Assembly: GCF_022347205.1 (NCBI RefSeq)
Contig: NZ_JAKRNE010000004.1
Coordinates: 62,001 to 126,000 of the forward strand
Source of the DNA: Corynebacterium sp. ACRPO
GTDB taxonomy: Bacteria > Actinomycetota > Actinomycetes > Mycobacteriales > Mycobacteriaceae
Reading direction: 5' to 3'
DNA: 64,000 bases
Position numbers and translations under genes: made by a program
Shown: positions 32,471 to 43,100 of the stretch, piece by piece
Layout: each line of letters begins with the position of its first letter
Position numbering within the stretch: the first letter of the stretch is position 1
Notes under the pieces: generated by a model
Seen by the model: only the letters and a program-made list of their open reading frames with translations
Told to the model about the DNA's origin: nothing
Database searches by the model: none

Positions 32471-34827
32471 TAGTTATCTTCTTGCTTGTCGTCCTCGCGC
32501 GCATAGGGGTTCTTGCGGCGATCCTTCTCGTCCCAGCCAGGGGTAAACCACTGGCTGGTCTCGGCATCGGCATTCGCGCCGGCATCCGGCTTGTGGTGCT
32601 TTCCACCACCGGTAGCGGGGCGTGCGGCCGGCCGGGCGGATGACTCGGAAGCCGGGGCAGACTGGGCGTCGCGAGCCTGCTGGGTCGGCTGGACCGACTG
32701 GGCCGGCGTGGAGTCCGCGGATTCCTTAGCAGGGCCGCTGCCCAGCTCGCGGGCGGTGTCTGGGTCGACGTAATCGCCTGCGTGCTGGCCAAAGTTGAAG
32801 CCCACCTCGCCCTTCGGCTCTTCGCCGGCGAGGCGGCGCTCGCGGGCGGCACGGGAGGCATCGAGAAGCGTCATGCGCTTAGGCAGCTCCTCGCCGCGCT
32901 CCTTTGCCAGCTCGACCGGGGTCTTCACCGGAGCGTAGCCAATCTGGCGCGGGAAGCGATCGTCTTCACCCGGGAAGACGTCGAAGGCCTCGCGCGGCTC
33001 GATGCCGTCGAAGATGCGCTCCAGGTCAGGGCGGCGCAGGGTTTCCTTCTCCAGCAGGGCCTCGGCCAGCTTGTCCAGGTAGTGACGGTTATTGCGCAAG
33101 ATGTCATAGGCCTGCTCGTGCGCGCGCTCGAGCAGGTAGCGCATCTGCTCATCAATCTTGGAGGCAACCTCATCGGAGTAATCGATGGAGCCGCCGCCAC
33201 CCATCTGGCTGAAGGGATCGCCCTGCTCCTTGCCGTACTTTACGGTGCCGAGATCTGGGGAGAATCCGTACTCGGTGAGCATAGAACGAGCGATCTTGGT
33301 GGCGTTTTCAATATCGGAAGACGCACCGGTGGTCGGTGCACCGAAGACCAGTTCCTCGGCCGCGCGGCCGCCCATGGCAAAGACCAAGCGGGAGAAGAGC
33401 TCGTCGCGGGTGTACATGCCCTTGTCGTCTTCCTGGGAGGTCATGGCGTGGCCGCCGGTGCGGCCGCGGGCCAGGATGGTGACCTTGTACACGCGCTCAA
33501 TATCCTTGAGTGCCCACGCGGAAAGCGTGTGTCCACCCTCGTGGTAAGCGGTGACCTTCTTCTCGTGCTCGGAGATGATCTTGCCCTGGCGGCGCGGGCC
33601 GCCCACGACGCGGTCGGTGGCCTCTTCCAAGGCGTCGTAGGTAATGACGTTGCCGCCAATGCGGGCGGTTAGCAATGCGGCCTCGTTGAGCACGTTGGCC
33701 AGGTCCGCGCCGGACATGCCGGCGGTGCGCTTGGCCAACTGCGCTACGTCAACCTCTTCTGCCAGCGGCTTATTCTTTGCATGCACGCGCAGGATCTGCT
33801 CGCGGCCGGCCAAGTCCGGGTTGGTGACCGGAATCTGGCGGTCGAAGCGGCCCGGGCGCAGCAGCGCCGGATCCAGGATGTCCGGGCGGTTGGTGGCGGC
33901 GATGAGGATTACGCCCTCGCGGTCACCAAAGCCGTCCATTTCTACCAGGAGCTGGTTGAGGGTCTGCTCGCGCTCATCGTGGCCGCCGCCGGTGCCGGAA
34001 CCGCGCTGGCGGCCCACGGCGTCAATCTCGTCCACGAAGATAATGCAGGGGCTATTTTCCTTCGCCTGCTTGAACAGGTCGCGCACGCGGGAGGCACCCA
34101 CGCCGACGAACATTTCCACAAAGTCAGAACCGGAGATGGAATAGAACGGCACGCCGGCCTCGCCCGCCACGGCGCGGGCCAGCAAGGTCTTACCGGTGCC
34201 CGGAGGGCCATAAAGCAGCACGCCACGCGGAATCTTGGCACCCAGCTCGTGGTAACGAGTGGGATCTTCCAGGAAGTCCTTGATCTCCTGCAGCTCGTCC
34301 ACGGCCTCGTCCGCGCCGGCCACGTCCTCGAAGGTATTGGTCGGCATATCCTTGGTCAGTTCCTTGGCCTTGGAACCGCCGATACCAAACATGCCACCAG
34401 CGCCCTGCTGCATGCGGGACATGAGCCAGAAAAGCACACCGAAGAGGATGATCATCGGCAGCAGCATGCTGAGCATGGAGCCCAGGAAGGATTCCTGCGT
34501 GACATTGGTCTGGTACTTCTCGGCACCGGAATCCTTGACGGCGTTAAAGACCTGCTCGGAGGCGCGGGCCGGGTACTTGGCCACGATCTCCTGCACGCCG
34601 TCGCGCTCGTCTACCGTGATTTCGTCCTTGAGCTTGATGCGCAGGCGCTGCTCGCGGTCATCGATTTCCACCTCATCGACGTTTTTGTCCTTGAGCTGGG
34701 TCAGCGCAACGGAGGTATCCGCTTGCACGTAGCCGCGGGCGTCGTTGCTAAAAAAGGTAAAAGCGTACAGCGCGATAAGGATAAGGGCCGCAATCCCGCC
34801 GTAGCGAAGAATCTTGTTGTTTTTCAT
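32470..34827 (-). CDS. ftsH: ATP-dependent zinc metalloprotease FtsH
   Basis: FtsH is a membrane-bound hexameric AAA+ protease that removes damaged membrane proteins and some regulators. Two membrane helices (about 8-25 and 113-133) flank the exported domain. The AAA module has GPPGTGKT near residue 209, Walker [12 protein letters not shown], and the second region of homology. The zinc-protease motif HEGGH lies near residue 427, with the third ligand further on. The 785 residues exceed the usual 640-700 because of a C-terminal tail rich in Ala, Gln, Ser and Pro that ends in charged [14 protein letters not shown]. The gene lies 12 bases after hpt and overlaps folE. Confidence 0.96.
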   Translation of the reverse strand: MKNNKILRYGGIAALILIALYAFTFFSNDARGYVQADTSVALTQLKDKNVDEVEIDDREQRLRIKLKDEITVDERDGVQEIVAKYPARASEQVFNAVKDSGAEKYQTNVTQESFLGSMLSMLLPMIILFGVLFWLMSRMQQGAGGMFGIGGSKAKELTKDMPTNTFEDVAGADEAVDELQEIKDFLEDPTRYHELGAKIPRGVLLYGPPGTGKTLLARAVAGEAGVPFYSISGSDFVEMFVGVGASRVRDLFKQAKENSPCIIFVDEIDAVGRQRGSGTGGGHDEREQTLNQLLVEMDGFGDREGVILIAATNRPDILDPALLRPGRFDRQIPVTNPDLAGREQILRVHAKNKPLAEEVDVAQLAKRTAGMSGADLANVLNEAALLTARIGGNVITYDALEEATDRVVGGPRRQGKIISEHEKKVTAYHEGGHTLSAWALKDIERVYKVTILARGRTGGHAMTSQEDDKGMYTRDELFSRLVFAMGGRAAEELVFGAPTTGASSDIENATKIARSMLTEYGFSPDLGTVKYGKEQGDPFSQMGGGGSIDYSDEVASKIDEQMRYLLERAHEQAYDILRNNRHYLDKLAEALLEKETLRRPDLERIFDGIEPREAFDVFPGEDDRFPRQIGYAPVKTPVELAKERGEELPKRMTLLDASRAARERRLAGEEPKGEVGFNFGQHAGDYVDPDTARELGSGPAKESADSTPAQSVQPTQQARDAQSAPASESSARPAARPATGGGKHHKPDAGANADAETSQWFTPGWDEKDRRKNPYAREDDKQEDN

Positions 34828-34839
34828 TACTGCGCGATT

Positions 34840-35427
34840 TTAGTTGGTGGTATAGACATCAGGGTGCAGGGTGCCCACGTAAGGCAGATCGCGGTAGCGT
34901 TCCGCATAGTCCAGCCCGTAGCCGATGACGAATTCATTCGGGATATCAAAGCCCACATCCAGCAGGTCAATATCGGCCTTGACTACCTCGGGCTTGCGCA
35001 GCAGGGTGACCACATTCAGCGAGGCAGGGTTGCGGCCTTCCAGGTTGCGGATGAGCCACGACAGGGTGAGGCCGGAGTCAATGATGTCTTCCACGATGAG
35101 CACGTTGCGCCCGGCAATATCGCGGTCCAGATCCTTCAAAATGCGCACCACGCCGGACGAGGAAGTGGAGGCGCCGTAGGAGGATACGGCCATAAACTCC
35201 AGCTCGGAGGGGATGGATAGCTTGCGCGCAAAGTCCGTGAGGAAGAATGCTGCGCCCTTGAGCACACAGACCAACAGGAGGTCTTGCTCAGAGTCGGCAT
35301 ATTTTTCCGAGACCATATCCGCGAGTTCTTGGACGCGGCTTTGCAGTTCCTCTTCTCCAATGAGGATTGCTTCTACATCGTCACCGTAGCGGTTTGCGGG
35401 AACGGCGAAGTCTTTCTTGTCGTGCAC
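34840..35427 (-). CDS. hpt: Hypoxanthine phosphoribosyltransferase
   Basis: Hpt salvages hypoxanthine and guanine to IMP and GMP using PRPP. The 195 residues have the PRPP-binding loop [17 protein letters not shown], the flexible loop region [12 protein letters not shown], and the base-contact part [29 protein letters not shown]. The tilS-hpt-ftsH order is conserved in many bacteria, including firmicutes and actinobacteria. Only 12 bases separate it from each neighbour. It provides substrate for guaB1-type reactions elsewhere. Confidence 0.96.
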   Translation of the reverse strand: MHDKKDFAVPANRYGDDVEAILIGEEELQSRVQELADMVSEKYADSEQDLLLVCVLKGAAFFLTDFARKLSIPSELEFMAVSSYGASTSSSGVVRILKDLDRDIAGRNVLIVEDIIDSGLTLSWLIRNLEGRNPASLNVVTLLRKPEVVKADIDLLDVGFDIPNEFVIGYGLDYAERYRDLPYVGTLHPDVYTTN

Positions 35428-35439
35428 GTGTGCGCTCCT

Positions 35440-36390
35440 TTAATGACCAGACAATAGTGCCAGTTTGCCACCTATACGGGCTACTTCCAACCTCTGCCCC
35501 ACCTGCCGCGCCGATCGCACGGCCACCGGGCCTTGCCCATGCCAGTGGGTGCACAGCTTGCCGACGTCCCCCACTCCCCTCCTTGTTACCTCTACCCCCT
35601 CGCTGACCAGCCACGCAGCGATTGCCCGCCGGCGCCGCGGTTCCGCCATCGCCGCCAGCTCGGCGCAGTCGGTGGTGGGTGGGGTGCGCAGGGCGGCGTC
35701 GTCAAGCGCGGCGTCGCCTGCTGCTTGCGCCAGCGCTGGCACCGCGTCCCCGCCAATAATGCGGCTCAACTGCGGGATTACCTCGCGGCGCAGCGCCACG
35801 CGGCGGAAATTCGTGTCCGCGTTCTGCGGATCCTGCCACGCCGAGAGGCCCAGCTCCGCGCAGGCGCCCTCGGTATCGGCCCGGCGCACGCCCAACAACG
35901 GCCGCACCACGCGGGCGCCTTCCACCTCGCTGCGCTCGCTCATGCCGGTCACCCGCCCACGCAGCGCGCCGAGCAGCAGCGTCTCCGCCTGGTCATCGGC
36001 CGTATGTGCCACGGCCACCTCTAAGTCTTCGCCCGCGCACGCGGCGGCCAGTGCCCGATACCGCGCCACCCGTGCGGCCGCCTCCATCGACTCCGCCCCC
36101 GCTGCAGCGCCTGCCTCAACGCTAAGCACCTCCGCCCGCGCGCCCAGCGTTCGCGCCTGTTCGGCCGCGCGCTCTGCCTGCGCCCGCGAGCCGTCCTGCA
36201 ACCCGTGGTCCACGCACAGCGCAAGCACGTCGTGCCCCTCCGCCACGAGCGCCGCCATGAGAGCCAGCGAATCCGCGCCCCCGGACAGCCCCACCGCCAC
36301 TGCGTGGTCAAGGTCGGCGGTGCGCACGCCGCGCCGACACGCCAGAAAGTGCGGCGAAACCCGCGGCCAAAAGGGCTTATTAGAATTCAT
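35440..36390 (-). CDS. tilS: tRNA(Ile)-lysidine synthetase
   Basis: TilS attaches lysine to C34 of the tRNA-Ile CAU anticodon, changing it to read AUA. The start [10 protein letters not shown] gives 316 residues. The PP-loop SGGADS is at 36-41, with DHGLQDGSRAQAE and AHTADDQAETLLLGALRG following. The C-terminal substrate-binding domain is short. An upstream in-frame start would lie deep within dacB. The chosen ATG overlaps the dacB stop by 11 bases, so translation is likely coupled. The gene lies 12 bases before hpt. Confidence 0.93.
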   Translation of the reverse strand: MNSNKPFWPRVSPHFLACRRGVRTADLDHAVAVGLSGGADSLALMAALVAEGHDVLALCVDHGLQDGSRAQAERAAEQARTLGARAEVLSVEAGAAAGAESMEAAARVARYRALAAACAGEDLEVAVAHTADDQAETLLLGALRGRVTGMSERSEVEGARVVRPLLGVRRADTEGACAELGLSAWQDPQNADTNFRRVALRREVIPQLSRIIGGDAVPALAQAAGDAALDDAALRTPPTTDCAELAAMAEPRRRRAIAAWLVSEGVEVTRRGVGDVGKLCTHWHGQGPVAVRSARQVGQRLEVARIGGKLALLSGH

Positions 36391-37666
36391 GCAGTGCAGA
36401 AGCCAACGCGTCTTGTGCCTTGCGGGCGGCCAAGATATCGCCGTCATTAACAAGGAAGGCAAAGGCGTACACGCGCCCGGAATTGCCCTGCGCGGTGCCG
36501 GCCAAGGCCGAGACCCCAGTCAGCGTGCCGGTCTTAGCGCGCACGTAGCCCTTGGCCGCGGAATCGCCGTAGCGCTCGTACAGCGTGCCATCACCGCCGG
36601 CCACCGGCAGGTAGGACACCAGCGGACGCAGGCGCGGATCCTTGACCGCACCATTAATGAGCTGCGTCAACAGCCCGACCGTGAGCCGATTGTCCACCGA
36701 GAGCCCGGAATTGTCCTTAATATCCACGCCCTCGACGTCGAATCCTTGCTCCCGCAGCACCTCGAGCGTGGCCTGCGTATCGCCCTCAAAGCTGGCTTCC
36801 TTACCGCGGGAAACCGCCAGCTCGCGCGCAATGGCCTCGGCCATGACATTATCGGAATGGCGCACCATTTCTCGGGCGCGGTCCGCTAGCGGCGGCGAAT
36901 CCACGCTCGCCACCTCCTGCGCATTCTCCGCCACAGACCCCATGCCTACCTTGCCCGCACCGAGGCGATCGCCTAACTGCTTAGCCACGTCCAAAGCCGG
37001 CTCATGACTCCTCGGCACATCCCCCGTCGTCGCGCCCAGGCGACCACCGTAGAGCATGGCCGGTTCCATTGGCGCGACGAAGCCGCCGTCCACGTTTTCC
37101 GGATCCCAGCCTGGGGCCTGCGCCTCGCCGGACCATACGGAGGTATCGATGTAGACGCCATCGACCTGCTCGACGTTTTCCGAAATCTGCTCGGCCAAAT
37201 CATCGAGCTGCTCATGCGTCATCCACACATCGCCCGCGGCCTTAATAACCACGTTCTTTTCGTTCGACCCACGGTAGACCTTGGTGGTGATTTTCTCATT
37301 CTCATCCAGCGCCAACGTCGCCGCCGCGGTGGTGAGGACCTTCGTGGACGAGGCCGGGGTAAGCCGCTTATCTGCGTCGCGCTGCCACACCACGTCACCG
37401 GTTTCGGTATCGATCACCTCGCCGCCGAAAGTGGCAAGGTCTTTATTCTTAGCGAGCTCATCCAGCTTCGCGCTCAGCGCATCCAGGTCTGCCTCGCCCG
37501 GCTGTGCTGCGCTCAACGGCTCCTCAGGAGCCTCGACCGCTTGCGCCTCCCCGTGCGAGAGATCGCCGTATTCGCGCTGGAGGGTAACGCCCAGCGCAGC
37601 CGTACCTCCGACCGCTGCTGCTACCACGAGCGCGGTCGCTGACCACCAAACATGCTTTGCTTTCAT
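36380..37666 (-). CDS. dacB: D-alanyl-D-alanine carboxypeptidase/endopeptidase (PBP4, S13)
   Basis: A low-mass penicillin-binding protein that trims peptidoglycan. The start [10 protein letters not shown] gives 428 residues. A basic N-terminus and a hydrophobic segment (about 6-28) form an export signal or anchor, and a Glu/Ala-rich linker follows. The catalytic motifs are S106-S-T-K109, the SDN box in [11 protein letters not shown], and KTG in [10 protein letters not shown], all in the expected order. Some residues upstream are in frame but reach into the divergent ppa promoter, so they are rejected. It is the first gene of the long leftward operon and is divergent from ppa with 82 bases between starts. 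Confidence 0.93.
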   Translation of the reverse strand: MKAKHVWWSATALVVAAAVGGTAALGVTLQREYGDLSHGEAQAVEAPEEPLSAAQPGEADLDALSAKLDELAKNKDLATFGGEVIDTETGDVVWQRDADKRLTPASSTKVLTTAAATLALDENEKITTKVYRGSNEKNVVIKAAGDVWMTHEQLDDLAEQISENVEQVDGVYIDTSVWSGEAQAPGWDPENVDGGFVAPMEPAMLYGGRLGATTGDVPRSHEPALDVAKQLGDRLGAGKVGMGSVAENAQEVASVDSPPLADRAREMVRHSDNVMAEAIARELAVSRGKEASFEGDTQATLEVLREQGFDVEGVDIKDNSGLSVDNRLTVGLLTQLINGAVKDPRLRPLVSYLPVAGGDGTLYERYGDSAAKGYVRAKTGTLTGVSALAGTAQGNSGRVYAFAFLVNDGDILAARKAQDALASALHEF

Positions 37667-37748
37667 TGCCTTTAACCCTAGCGCGAATCCGCAACGCGCT
37701 AGACTATGGGCAGTAATTGATACCCAATCCCCCATGGAGGACATCGCT

Positions 37749-38222
37749 GTGAGCGTTGAAGTAACCATTGAAATCCCGAAGGGCTCCCGCAACAAGTACG
37801 AGGTTGACCACGAGTCCGGCAAGGTCTACCTCGACCGTTACCTGTTCACCCCGATGGCTTACCCGGCTGACTACGGCTTCATCGACCACACCCTGGGCGA
37901 GGACGGCGACCCGCTCGACGCCCTGGTCATCCTGCCGGAGCCGGTCTTCCCGGGCGTAGTCGTTGAGGCCCGCATCGTCGGCGTCTTCAAGATGACCGAC
38001 GAGGCCGGCGGCGACGACAAGCTGCTCGCCGTCATCGATGACCCGCGCTGGGAGCGCTACCAGGACATCAACGATGTGGAGCAGCACATCAAGGACGAAA
38101 TCGAGCACTTCTTCGTCCACTACAAGGACCTGGAGCCGAACAAGGAAGTCACCGGCTCCGGCTGGGGCGACAAGGCCGAGGCAGAGAAGATCCTCGACGA
38201 GGCAAAGGCTCGCTTCAAGTAA
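37749..38222 (+). CDS. ppa: Inorganic pyrophosphatase
   Basis: Ppa hydrolyses pyrophosphate to phosphate and pulls biosynthetic reactions forward. GTG 37749 gives 157 residues, [20 protein letters not shown], the normal N-terminus of the family. GGAGG at 37736-37740 stands 8 bases before it, and an ATG at 37734 overlaps the ribosome binding site and is rejected. The active-site signature [20 protein letters not shown] carries the metal-binding Asp residues, and the conserved Lys and Tyr are in place. A -10-like TAGACT (about 37700-37705) lies upstream. A long hairpin terminates the gene. Confidence 0.96.
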   Translation: MSVEVTIEIPKGSRNKYEVDHESGKVYLDRYLFTPMAYPADYGFIDHTLGEDGDPLDALVILPEPVFPGVVVEARIVGVFKMTDEAGGDDKLLAVIDDPRWERYQDINDVEQHIKDEIEHFFVHYKDLEPNKEVTGSGWGDKAEAEKILDEAKARFK

Positions 38223-38247
38223 GCCTTCCTGCTCCGGGCTGCCCTTA

Positions 38248-38320
38248 GGGCGTTTCGATCAAATAGCACCGCGAAAGCGGCGGTTTTCAAGACCGTATTT
38301 GATCGAAACGCCCCTTTTTG
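38248..38320 (+). terminator. Structured 18-bp palindrome, terminator of ppa
   Basis: An 18-base perfect stem pairs 38248-38265 with 38296-38313 and is followed by CTTTTTGTCC, which makes it a terminator. The 30-base loop holds two further hairpins: CCGC-GAAA-GCGG (38269-38280) and CGGT-N7-ACCG (38281-38295). The whole can fold as a three-way junction. A diverged copy lies at 38388-38441. Confidence 0.85.
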
Positions 38321-38387
38321 TCCCTTTTCGCCCTCCTTCGCATCCGCAAGGCCCTCCCCGCGACACCATCCCGTCCCCGCAGTACAA

Positions 38388-38441
38388 TTCGATCACATAG
38401 CAGGCCGAAACCACCGGCCTCGGGGGACCTAATTGATCGAA
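38388..38441 (+). repeat. Second, diverged copy of the palindromic element
   Basis: Arms TTCGATCA (38388-38395) and TGATCGAA (38434-38441) are perfect complements. The first 20 or so bases after the left arm match element 1 closely (ATAGCA then a short CCG/GAAA/CGG hairpin region). Here the inner hairpin is AGGCCG (38402-38407) with CGGCCT (38415-38420). It ends 22 bases before the start of the DUF559 gene and has no U-tract, so it is not a terminator. Confidence 0.7.
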
Positions 38442-38463
38442 ATGAACGCCTAGGGGTGGGCGC

Positions 38464-39285
38464 ATGAGAATCTTCACCACGCGCAGGGCCGCGCACCGCG
38501 CAATCAACAACCAAGCCGTGAAAATCTGCCACGGCCTCTATACCGAAGGAAAGCCCTCGCCGCGCGAACTCGCGGAAATCGTCTCCCATCGCTGGCCCGA
38601 TTCAGCGCTCGACGGCTACTCGTGTGCCCACCACTACCTCGGCCACCCTTTAAGTTTCCCACTCCACTTCCTGCGCGCGGGAATGATGGCCTCCAGCCCG
38701 TACTTCCGCAGCCGCCGCGCCCGTCCCAAGGCGCTTGGTCAGCTCAATGGAATTAACGTGTGCAATCCGCTGCAGGCCACAGAAATCATGGCGGAAGAAG
38801 ACGCCGTCGCTTTCCTCGAGGCCTGCTTTGCCGGCCAGTACGGCGCCTCCCAGATGGAGGGCCACATGCTTGATTTTCAGCGCTTCCCGCAGCACACCCG
38901 GCGCGTGCTGGAAAACACCATCCTCGGCGCTGATAGCGTCCCCGAGCGCAACCTCACCCGCGCGCTTCGGCCCCATGTCACCGTGCACAACAACAGATAC
39001 ATTGGCCCTTACCGCTGGGACTTACTCTTGGAGGAACACAAGCTAGCCATCGAAGTCGACGGCTACGCCTACCATCAGGGCGAGAACCGGCAGCGGTTCG
39101 AAATTGACCGCCAAAAGCTGAACGACGCCGTCCAAAGAGGCTACAAACCCCTCCACTTCACCGCCGCCACAATCGAGCACCACCTCGACATAGCTGTTGG
39201 CCAAATCCTCGCAATAGTCCACGGTAAAGGCAACATTGTGCAGCCACCGTGGCAGTGGCACCACTACTGGCGGTTCCAGCGCTAG
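38464..39285 (+). CDS. DUF559/PD-(D/E)XK nuclease-like protein with AbiEi-type N-terminus
   Basis: A 273-residue protein. Its N-terminal third (RRAAHRAINNQAVKICHGLY, then DGYSCAHHYLGHPL) resembles the winged-helix part of AbiEi-type antitoxins. The C-terminal third has the PD-(D/E)XK-like core: D186 in YRWDLLLEEHKL, E197-V-D199 in IEVDGYAYH, then R-x-x-F-E-x-D-R-x-K-x-N-D. These are the typical residues of DUF559 proteins, related to Vsr-type mismatch endonucleases. Activity is inferred from the motif only. It is alone and preceded by a palindromic repeat in its leader region. AGGGGTGGG precedes the ATG. Confidence 0.75.
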   Translation: MRIFTTRRAAHRAINNQAVKICHGLYTEGKPSPRELAEIVSHRWPDSALDGYSCAHHYLGHPLSFPLHFLRAGMMASSPYFRSRRARPKALGQLNGINVCNPLQATEIMAEEDAVAFLEACFAGQYGASQMEGHMLDFQRFPQHTRRVLENTILGADSVPERNLTRALRPHVTVHNNRYIGPYRWDLLLEEHKLAIEVDGYAYHQGENRQRFEIDRQKLNDAVQRGYKPLHFTAATIEHHLDIAVGQILAIVHGKGNIVQPPWQWHHYWRFQR

Positions 39286-39338
39286 CACTGCGGCACGCGG
39301 AGCAGCACAAGGACCTATGCGTGACTAGGGTATGAGGC

Positions 39339-39635
39339 ATGAAAAACGTTCAACCAACCGAAGTACCAGAAGGCGCTCAGCTCATTGATGTCCGCGAGAA
39401 TGATGAGTGGGCGGTGGAGCGCGCGAAGGGCGCGACCCATATCCCGATGAGTGAGATTACGGGTCGCATCCAGGAAATCGACCCGGACAAGGACATCTAC
39501 GTCATCTGCCACGCAGGCGGCCGCAGCATGCAGGTCTGCCAGTATCTGGAGCATGCGCTGGGCTGGGACACTATTAACGTCGATGGCGGCACGGATAAGT
39601 GGAAGGCTGCCGGGCTTCCCATCGAAACGGATTAA
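39339..39635 (+). CDS. Rhodanese-like domain protein
   Basis: A 98-residue single rhodanese domain, starting MKNVQPTEVPEGAQLIDVRE. The active-site loop reads C57-H-A-G-G-R-S, with the catalytic cysteine at residue 57 and the usual CxxGxR pattern. Such proteins carry persulphide sulphur in the cytoplasm; the acceptor is unknown. Its stop codon falls in the palindrome in front of the MarR gene, so it may be co-transcribed or insulated. No sulphur metabolism gene lies nearby. Confidence 0.9.
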   Translation: MKNVQPTEVPEGAQLIDVRENDEWAVERAKGATHIPMSEITGRIQEIDPDKDIYVICHAGGRSMQVCQYLEHALGWDTINVDGGTDKWKAAGLPIETD

Positions 39636-39669
39636 TTGGCCTTAACCAATCTTTTGGGATTATTATGAT
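39635..39669 (+). promoter_or_regulatory. Palindrome and -10 box ahead of the marR-pls operon
   Basis: ATTGG (39635-39639) and CCAAT (39646-39650) form a palindrome around CCTTAA. TATGAT (39664-39669) is a -10 box only 3 bases before the ATG at 39673, so the message is probably leaderless. The palindrome lies near the -35 position, as expected for an autorepressed MarR gene. Confidence 0.45.
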
Positions 39670-39672
39670 GGT

Positions 39673-40131
39673 ATGGCTTCCACGAATAATTCTGTAATCC
39701 CAACTGCCCTGCTCGAATCCCCGTCGTTCCAGCTGGAGCGCCTCCGCCGCCGCACCCGCGATGGCGTCGAGGCCGCGCTGCAAACCAAACAGACGACGCT
39801 GCGCGAGTACTGGGTCCTTACCTGCCTGGTAGACGCGGATGCCGCGTCGCAGTCCTACCTCTCCGAGACCCTGGCCATTGATGCTTCTGACATGGTGCGT
39901 CTTATCGACGCCCTCGAGGACCGCGGCTGGGCCAAGCGCGAGCGTGATCCGAAGGATCGCCGCCGCCAGATCGTCGCGTCCACCAAGAAGGGCGCGAAGG
40001 TCCACAAGGACCTGGCGGAGCTTGTTGCCACTGCCGAGGACGAGGCCTTGGATGAGTCCACCAATAAGCAGCTCAAGCACCTGCGAAAGTTGGCCAAGTC
40101 CATCATTGCCGCCGACGAAGACGAGGCATAA
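39673..40131 (+). CDS. MarR-family transcriptional regulator
   Basis: A 152-residue winged-helix repressor. The recognition part SQSYLSETLAIDASDMVRLIDALE (helix-turn-helix about residues 58-82) is followed by the wing RGWAKRERDPKDRRRQIVAS with the typical D-R-R pair. MarR proteins sense small phenolic or other ligands. Its stop codon and the ATG of the Pls-type synthetase are joined as TAAATG, so it is the likely local controller of that gene. The ligand is unknown. Confidence 0.9.
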   Translation: MASTNNSVIPTALLESPSFQLERLRRRTRDGVEAALQTKQTTLREYWVLTCLVDADAASQSYLSETLAIDASDMVRLIDALEDRGWAKRERDPKDRRRQIVASTKKGAKVHKDLAELVATAEDEALDESTNKQLKHLRKLAKSIIAADEDEA

Positions 40132-43100
40132 ATGGCGAGCCCCGAATCGCTCGTCCCGCAGCAGTACCTTCTAGGTAGCGCGGCGCCGCGGCCGCGCACG
40201 CTGTGGGACATCATCACCACTACCGCGGAGATGCACCCAGACGCCGCCGCGCTGGACGACGGCGAAATCATCACCTACTCCGAGCTCATCTACGAAGTCG
40301 AGCTGTGGGCCACCGAGCTGCACGCCAATGGCGTGCGCCGGGGCGATCGCATCGGCATTCGAATGACCTCCGGCAAGCGCGAGCTCTACCTCGCCATTTT
40401 GGCGACCCTGGCGGCAGGCGCAGCCTACGTGCCTGTCGACGCCGATGACCCAGACGAGCGCGCCGAGATGGTCTTCGGCGAGGCCGATATCGATGGCGTC
40501 TTTACAGATGAAGGCTTCCGCTTCCTGCGCGATTCCGCGCGCCCAGACGCCCCCGACAGGTCCGCCGAGGAGCCGGCCGAGAACCCCAATGCCCCGCGCC
40601 CAGAAGACACCGCGTGGATCATCTTCACCTCCGGTTCTACCGGCAAGCCGAAGGGCGTGGCCGTGAACCACCGCTCCGCGGCCGCCTTCGTGGACGCCGA
40701 GGCCAGCCTCTTTTTGGTCAATCACCCGCACGGACCACTCGGCCCGGAGGATCGTGTGCTCGCCGGGCTGTCCGTCGCCTTCGATGCCTCCTGTGAGGAA
40801 ATGTGGCTGGCCTGGGGCCACGGCGGCTGTTTGGTCCCGGCGCCGCGATCTCTGGTGCGCTCCGGCATGGACTTGGGCCCGTGGCTCATCCGCCGCGATA
40901 TCACCGTTGTGTCCACCGTGCCTACCTTGGCAGGCCTGTGGCCAGCCGAGGCGCTGGATAATATCCGCCTGCTCATCGTCGGCGGCGAAGCCTGCTCGCA
41001 GGAGCTGGTGGACCGCCTGGCCACCGAGGACCGCGAGATGTGGAATACCTACGGCCCTACTGAGGCCACCGTTGTCGCCTGTGCGCAGCAGATGCTGCCG
41101 GGCCGGCCGGTGTCCATCGGGCTGCCATTGAATGGGTGGGACCTAGTGGTCGTCGATAAGCAGGGCATACCTGTGGAAATGGGCGGCGTCGGCGAGCTGG
41201 TGATCGGCGGCGTGGGACTGGCTTCCTACCTGGACCCAGCCAAGGACGCGGAGAAATACGCTCCGCTGGAGTCGATGGGCTGGCAGCGTGCGTATCGCAC
41301 CGGTGACCACGTGCGCCTGGAGGAGGACGGGCTGTACTTTGTCGGCCGCGTGGATGACCAGGTGAAAATTGGCGGGCGCCGCATCGAGCTCGGCGAGGTC
41401 GAAGCCAATGTCGCGGCCCTGGATAACGTCTATAACTCGGCCGTGGCCGTGCAAAAGACCCCGGGCGGCGAGTCCGTCTTGGTGGGCTATGTTTCCCTCG
41501 AGGATGAGGCCAAGGGCTTCGATCACGAGGCCGCGCACGCCCGCTTGGCCGAAACCATGCCGGCCGCGCTCGTCCCGCGCATCTGCGTGATGGAGGAGCT
41601 GCCGGTGCGCACCTCCGGCAAGGTGGACAAGAAGGCCCTACCGTGGCCACTGCCGGGAGTGGGCGTGGAATCGACCACGCTGACCGAGACCGAGAAGTGG
41701 CTCGCGGAGCTGTGGGTCGAAACGCTCGGCGTGTCCGTGGAAGACGAGAACGCCGACTTTTTCTCGCTCGGCGGCACCTCGCTGGCGGCCGCGACCCTCG
41801 TGGGCCATATCAGGGAGCGCTACCCCACCGTGGCCGTGCGCGACCTCTACGACCACCCGCGCTTGGGCTCGCTGGCCGAGCTCATTGCGGGAGCCGAACC
41901 GCGCCCCGCGGCTGCCGATGTCCCCATGCGCGAGGTCACCAAGGTCGGCTTCGGCACCCGCCTCGCCCAGACCCTGATTCAGATCCCCATCATGACGCTG
42001 GCAGCATCCAGCTGGCTGGCCTGGCTCATGCTGGGTTCCACCGTGGCGGCATCGCTGGGCTTCGAGTGGGCCGCGGCCTATCCGTGGTGGCTGGTCATCG
42101 CCATGCTCATCGTCTTTGTCACCCCAGTCGGACGCATCCCCCTCGGCGGCTACGGCGCGCGTCTTATTACGGCCGGCATTAAGCCGGGCGATTACCCGCG
42201 CGGCGGTTCGACGCACCTGCGCATCTGGGCGGCCGAGCGCTGGGCTAATGCCTCCGGCGCGAGCTCCCTGGCCGGTGCCACGCGCGTGAATAACTACGCC
42301 CGCGCGCTCGGCGTCAAGGTCAAGCGCGGCGTGGACCTGCACTCCCTGCCGCCGGTGACCGGCCTGCTCACCTTGGGCAAGCACGCCGCCATCGAGCCCG
42401 AAGTGGACCTCTCCGGTTACTGGCTGGACGGCGATATCCTGCATGTCGGTGCCATCGACGTCAAGGAAGGCGCCCGCGTGGGCGCACGCTCCACGCTGCT
42501 GCCAGGCACCGTGGTGGGCAAGGATGCCCATGTGGAGGCCGGCTCCACCGTTACCGGCCGCAAGAAGATCAAGGACGGACAGCGTTGGTCCGGCTCACCT
42601 GCCAAAAAGGTGGGCCGCTCCAAGCACCGCTTCCCATCCCATACGCCCAAGCGCCGGCCGTGGTGGGTGGCCATTTATGACGCCACCTCCGTCCTGCTGG
42701 CCATCCAGCCGGTTGTTGCGCTGGCGGTAGGCGCGGCCATCGTCTTGGCCCTAGTACATTCCACCGGCGGCGATAGCTTCGTCGGTGCGATCTTCTTTGC
42801 GCCCGTTGGCGCGCTGGCGGCCTTTGGCACCTATATGCTGCAGACTTGGCTGGGCGTGCGCATTCTCTCCCTGGGAATTAGCCCGGGCGTAGCACCAGTG
42901 CGGTCGGTCAAGGGCTGGCGCCTGTGGGCCATCGAGCGCCTCATGGACGAGGCCCGCACCAAGCTCTTCCCGCTCTATGCCTCCCAGCTGACCCCAGCGT
43001 GGCTGCGCTCGCTCGGCGCGGAGATTGGCGCCAACGTGGAAATCTCCACCGCGGTCATGATCCCCAAACTCACCGAGGTCAAAGAGGGCGCCTTCCTGGC

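Noticed and set aside
33781..35220. Open frame of 479 codons antisense to ftsH and hpt
   Set aside because: It spans two certain genes on the other strand and has a composition typical of antisense shadows.
35465..36889. Open frame of 474 codons antisense to tilS and dacB
   Set aside because: It crosses the boundary of two real genes and shows no domain.
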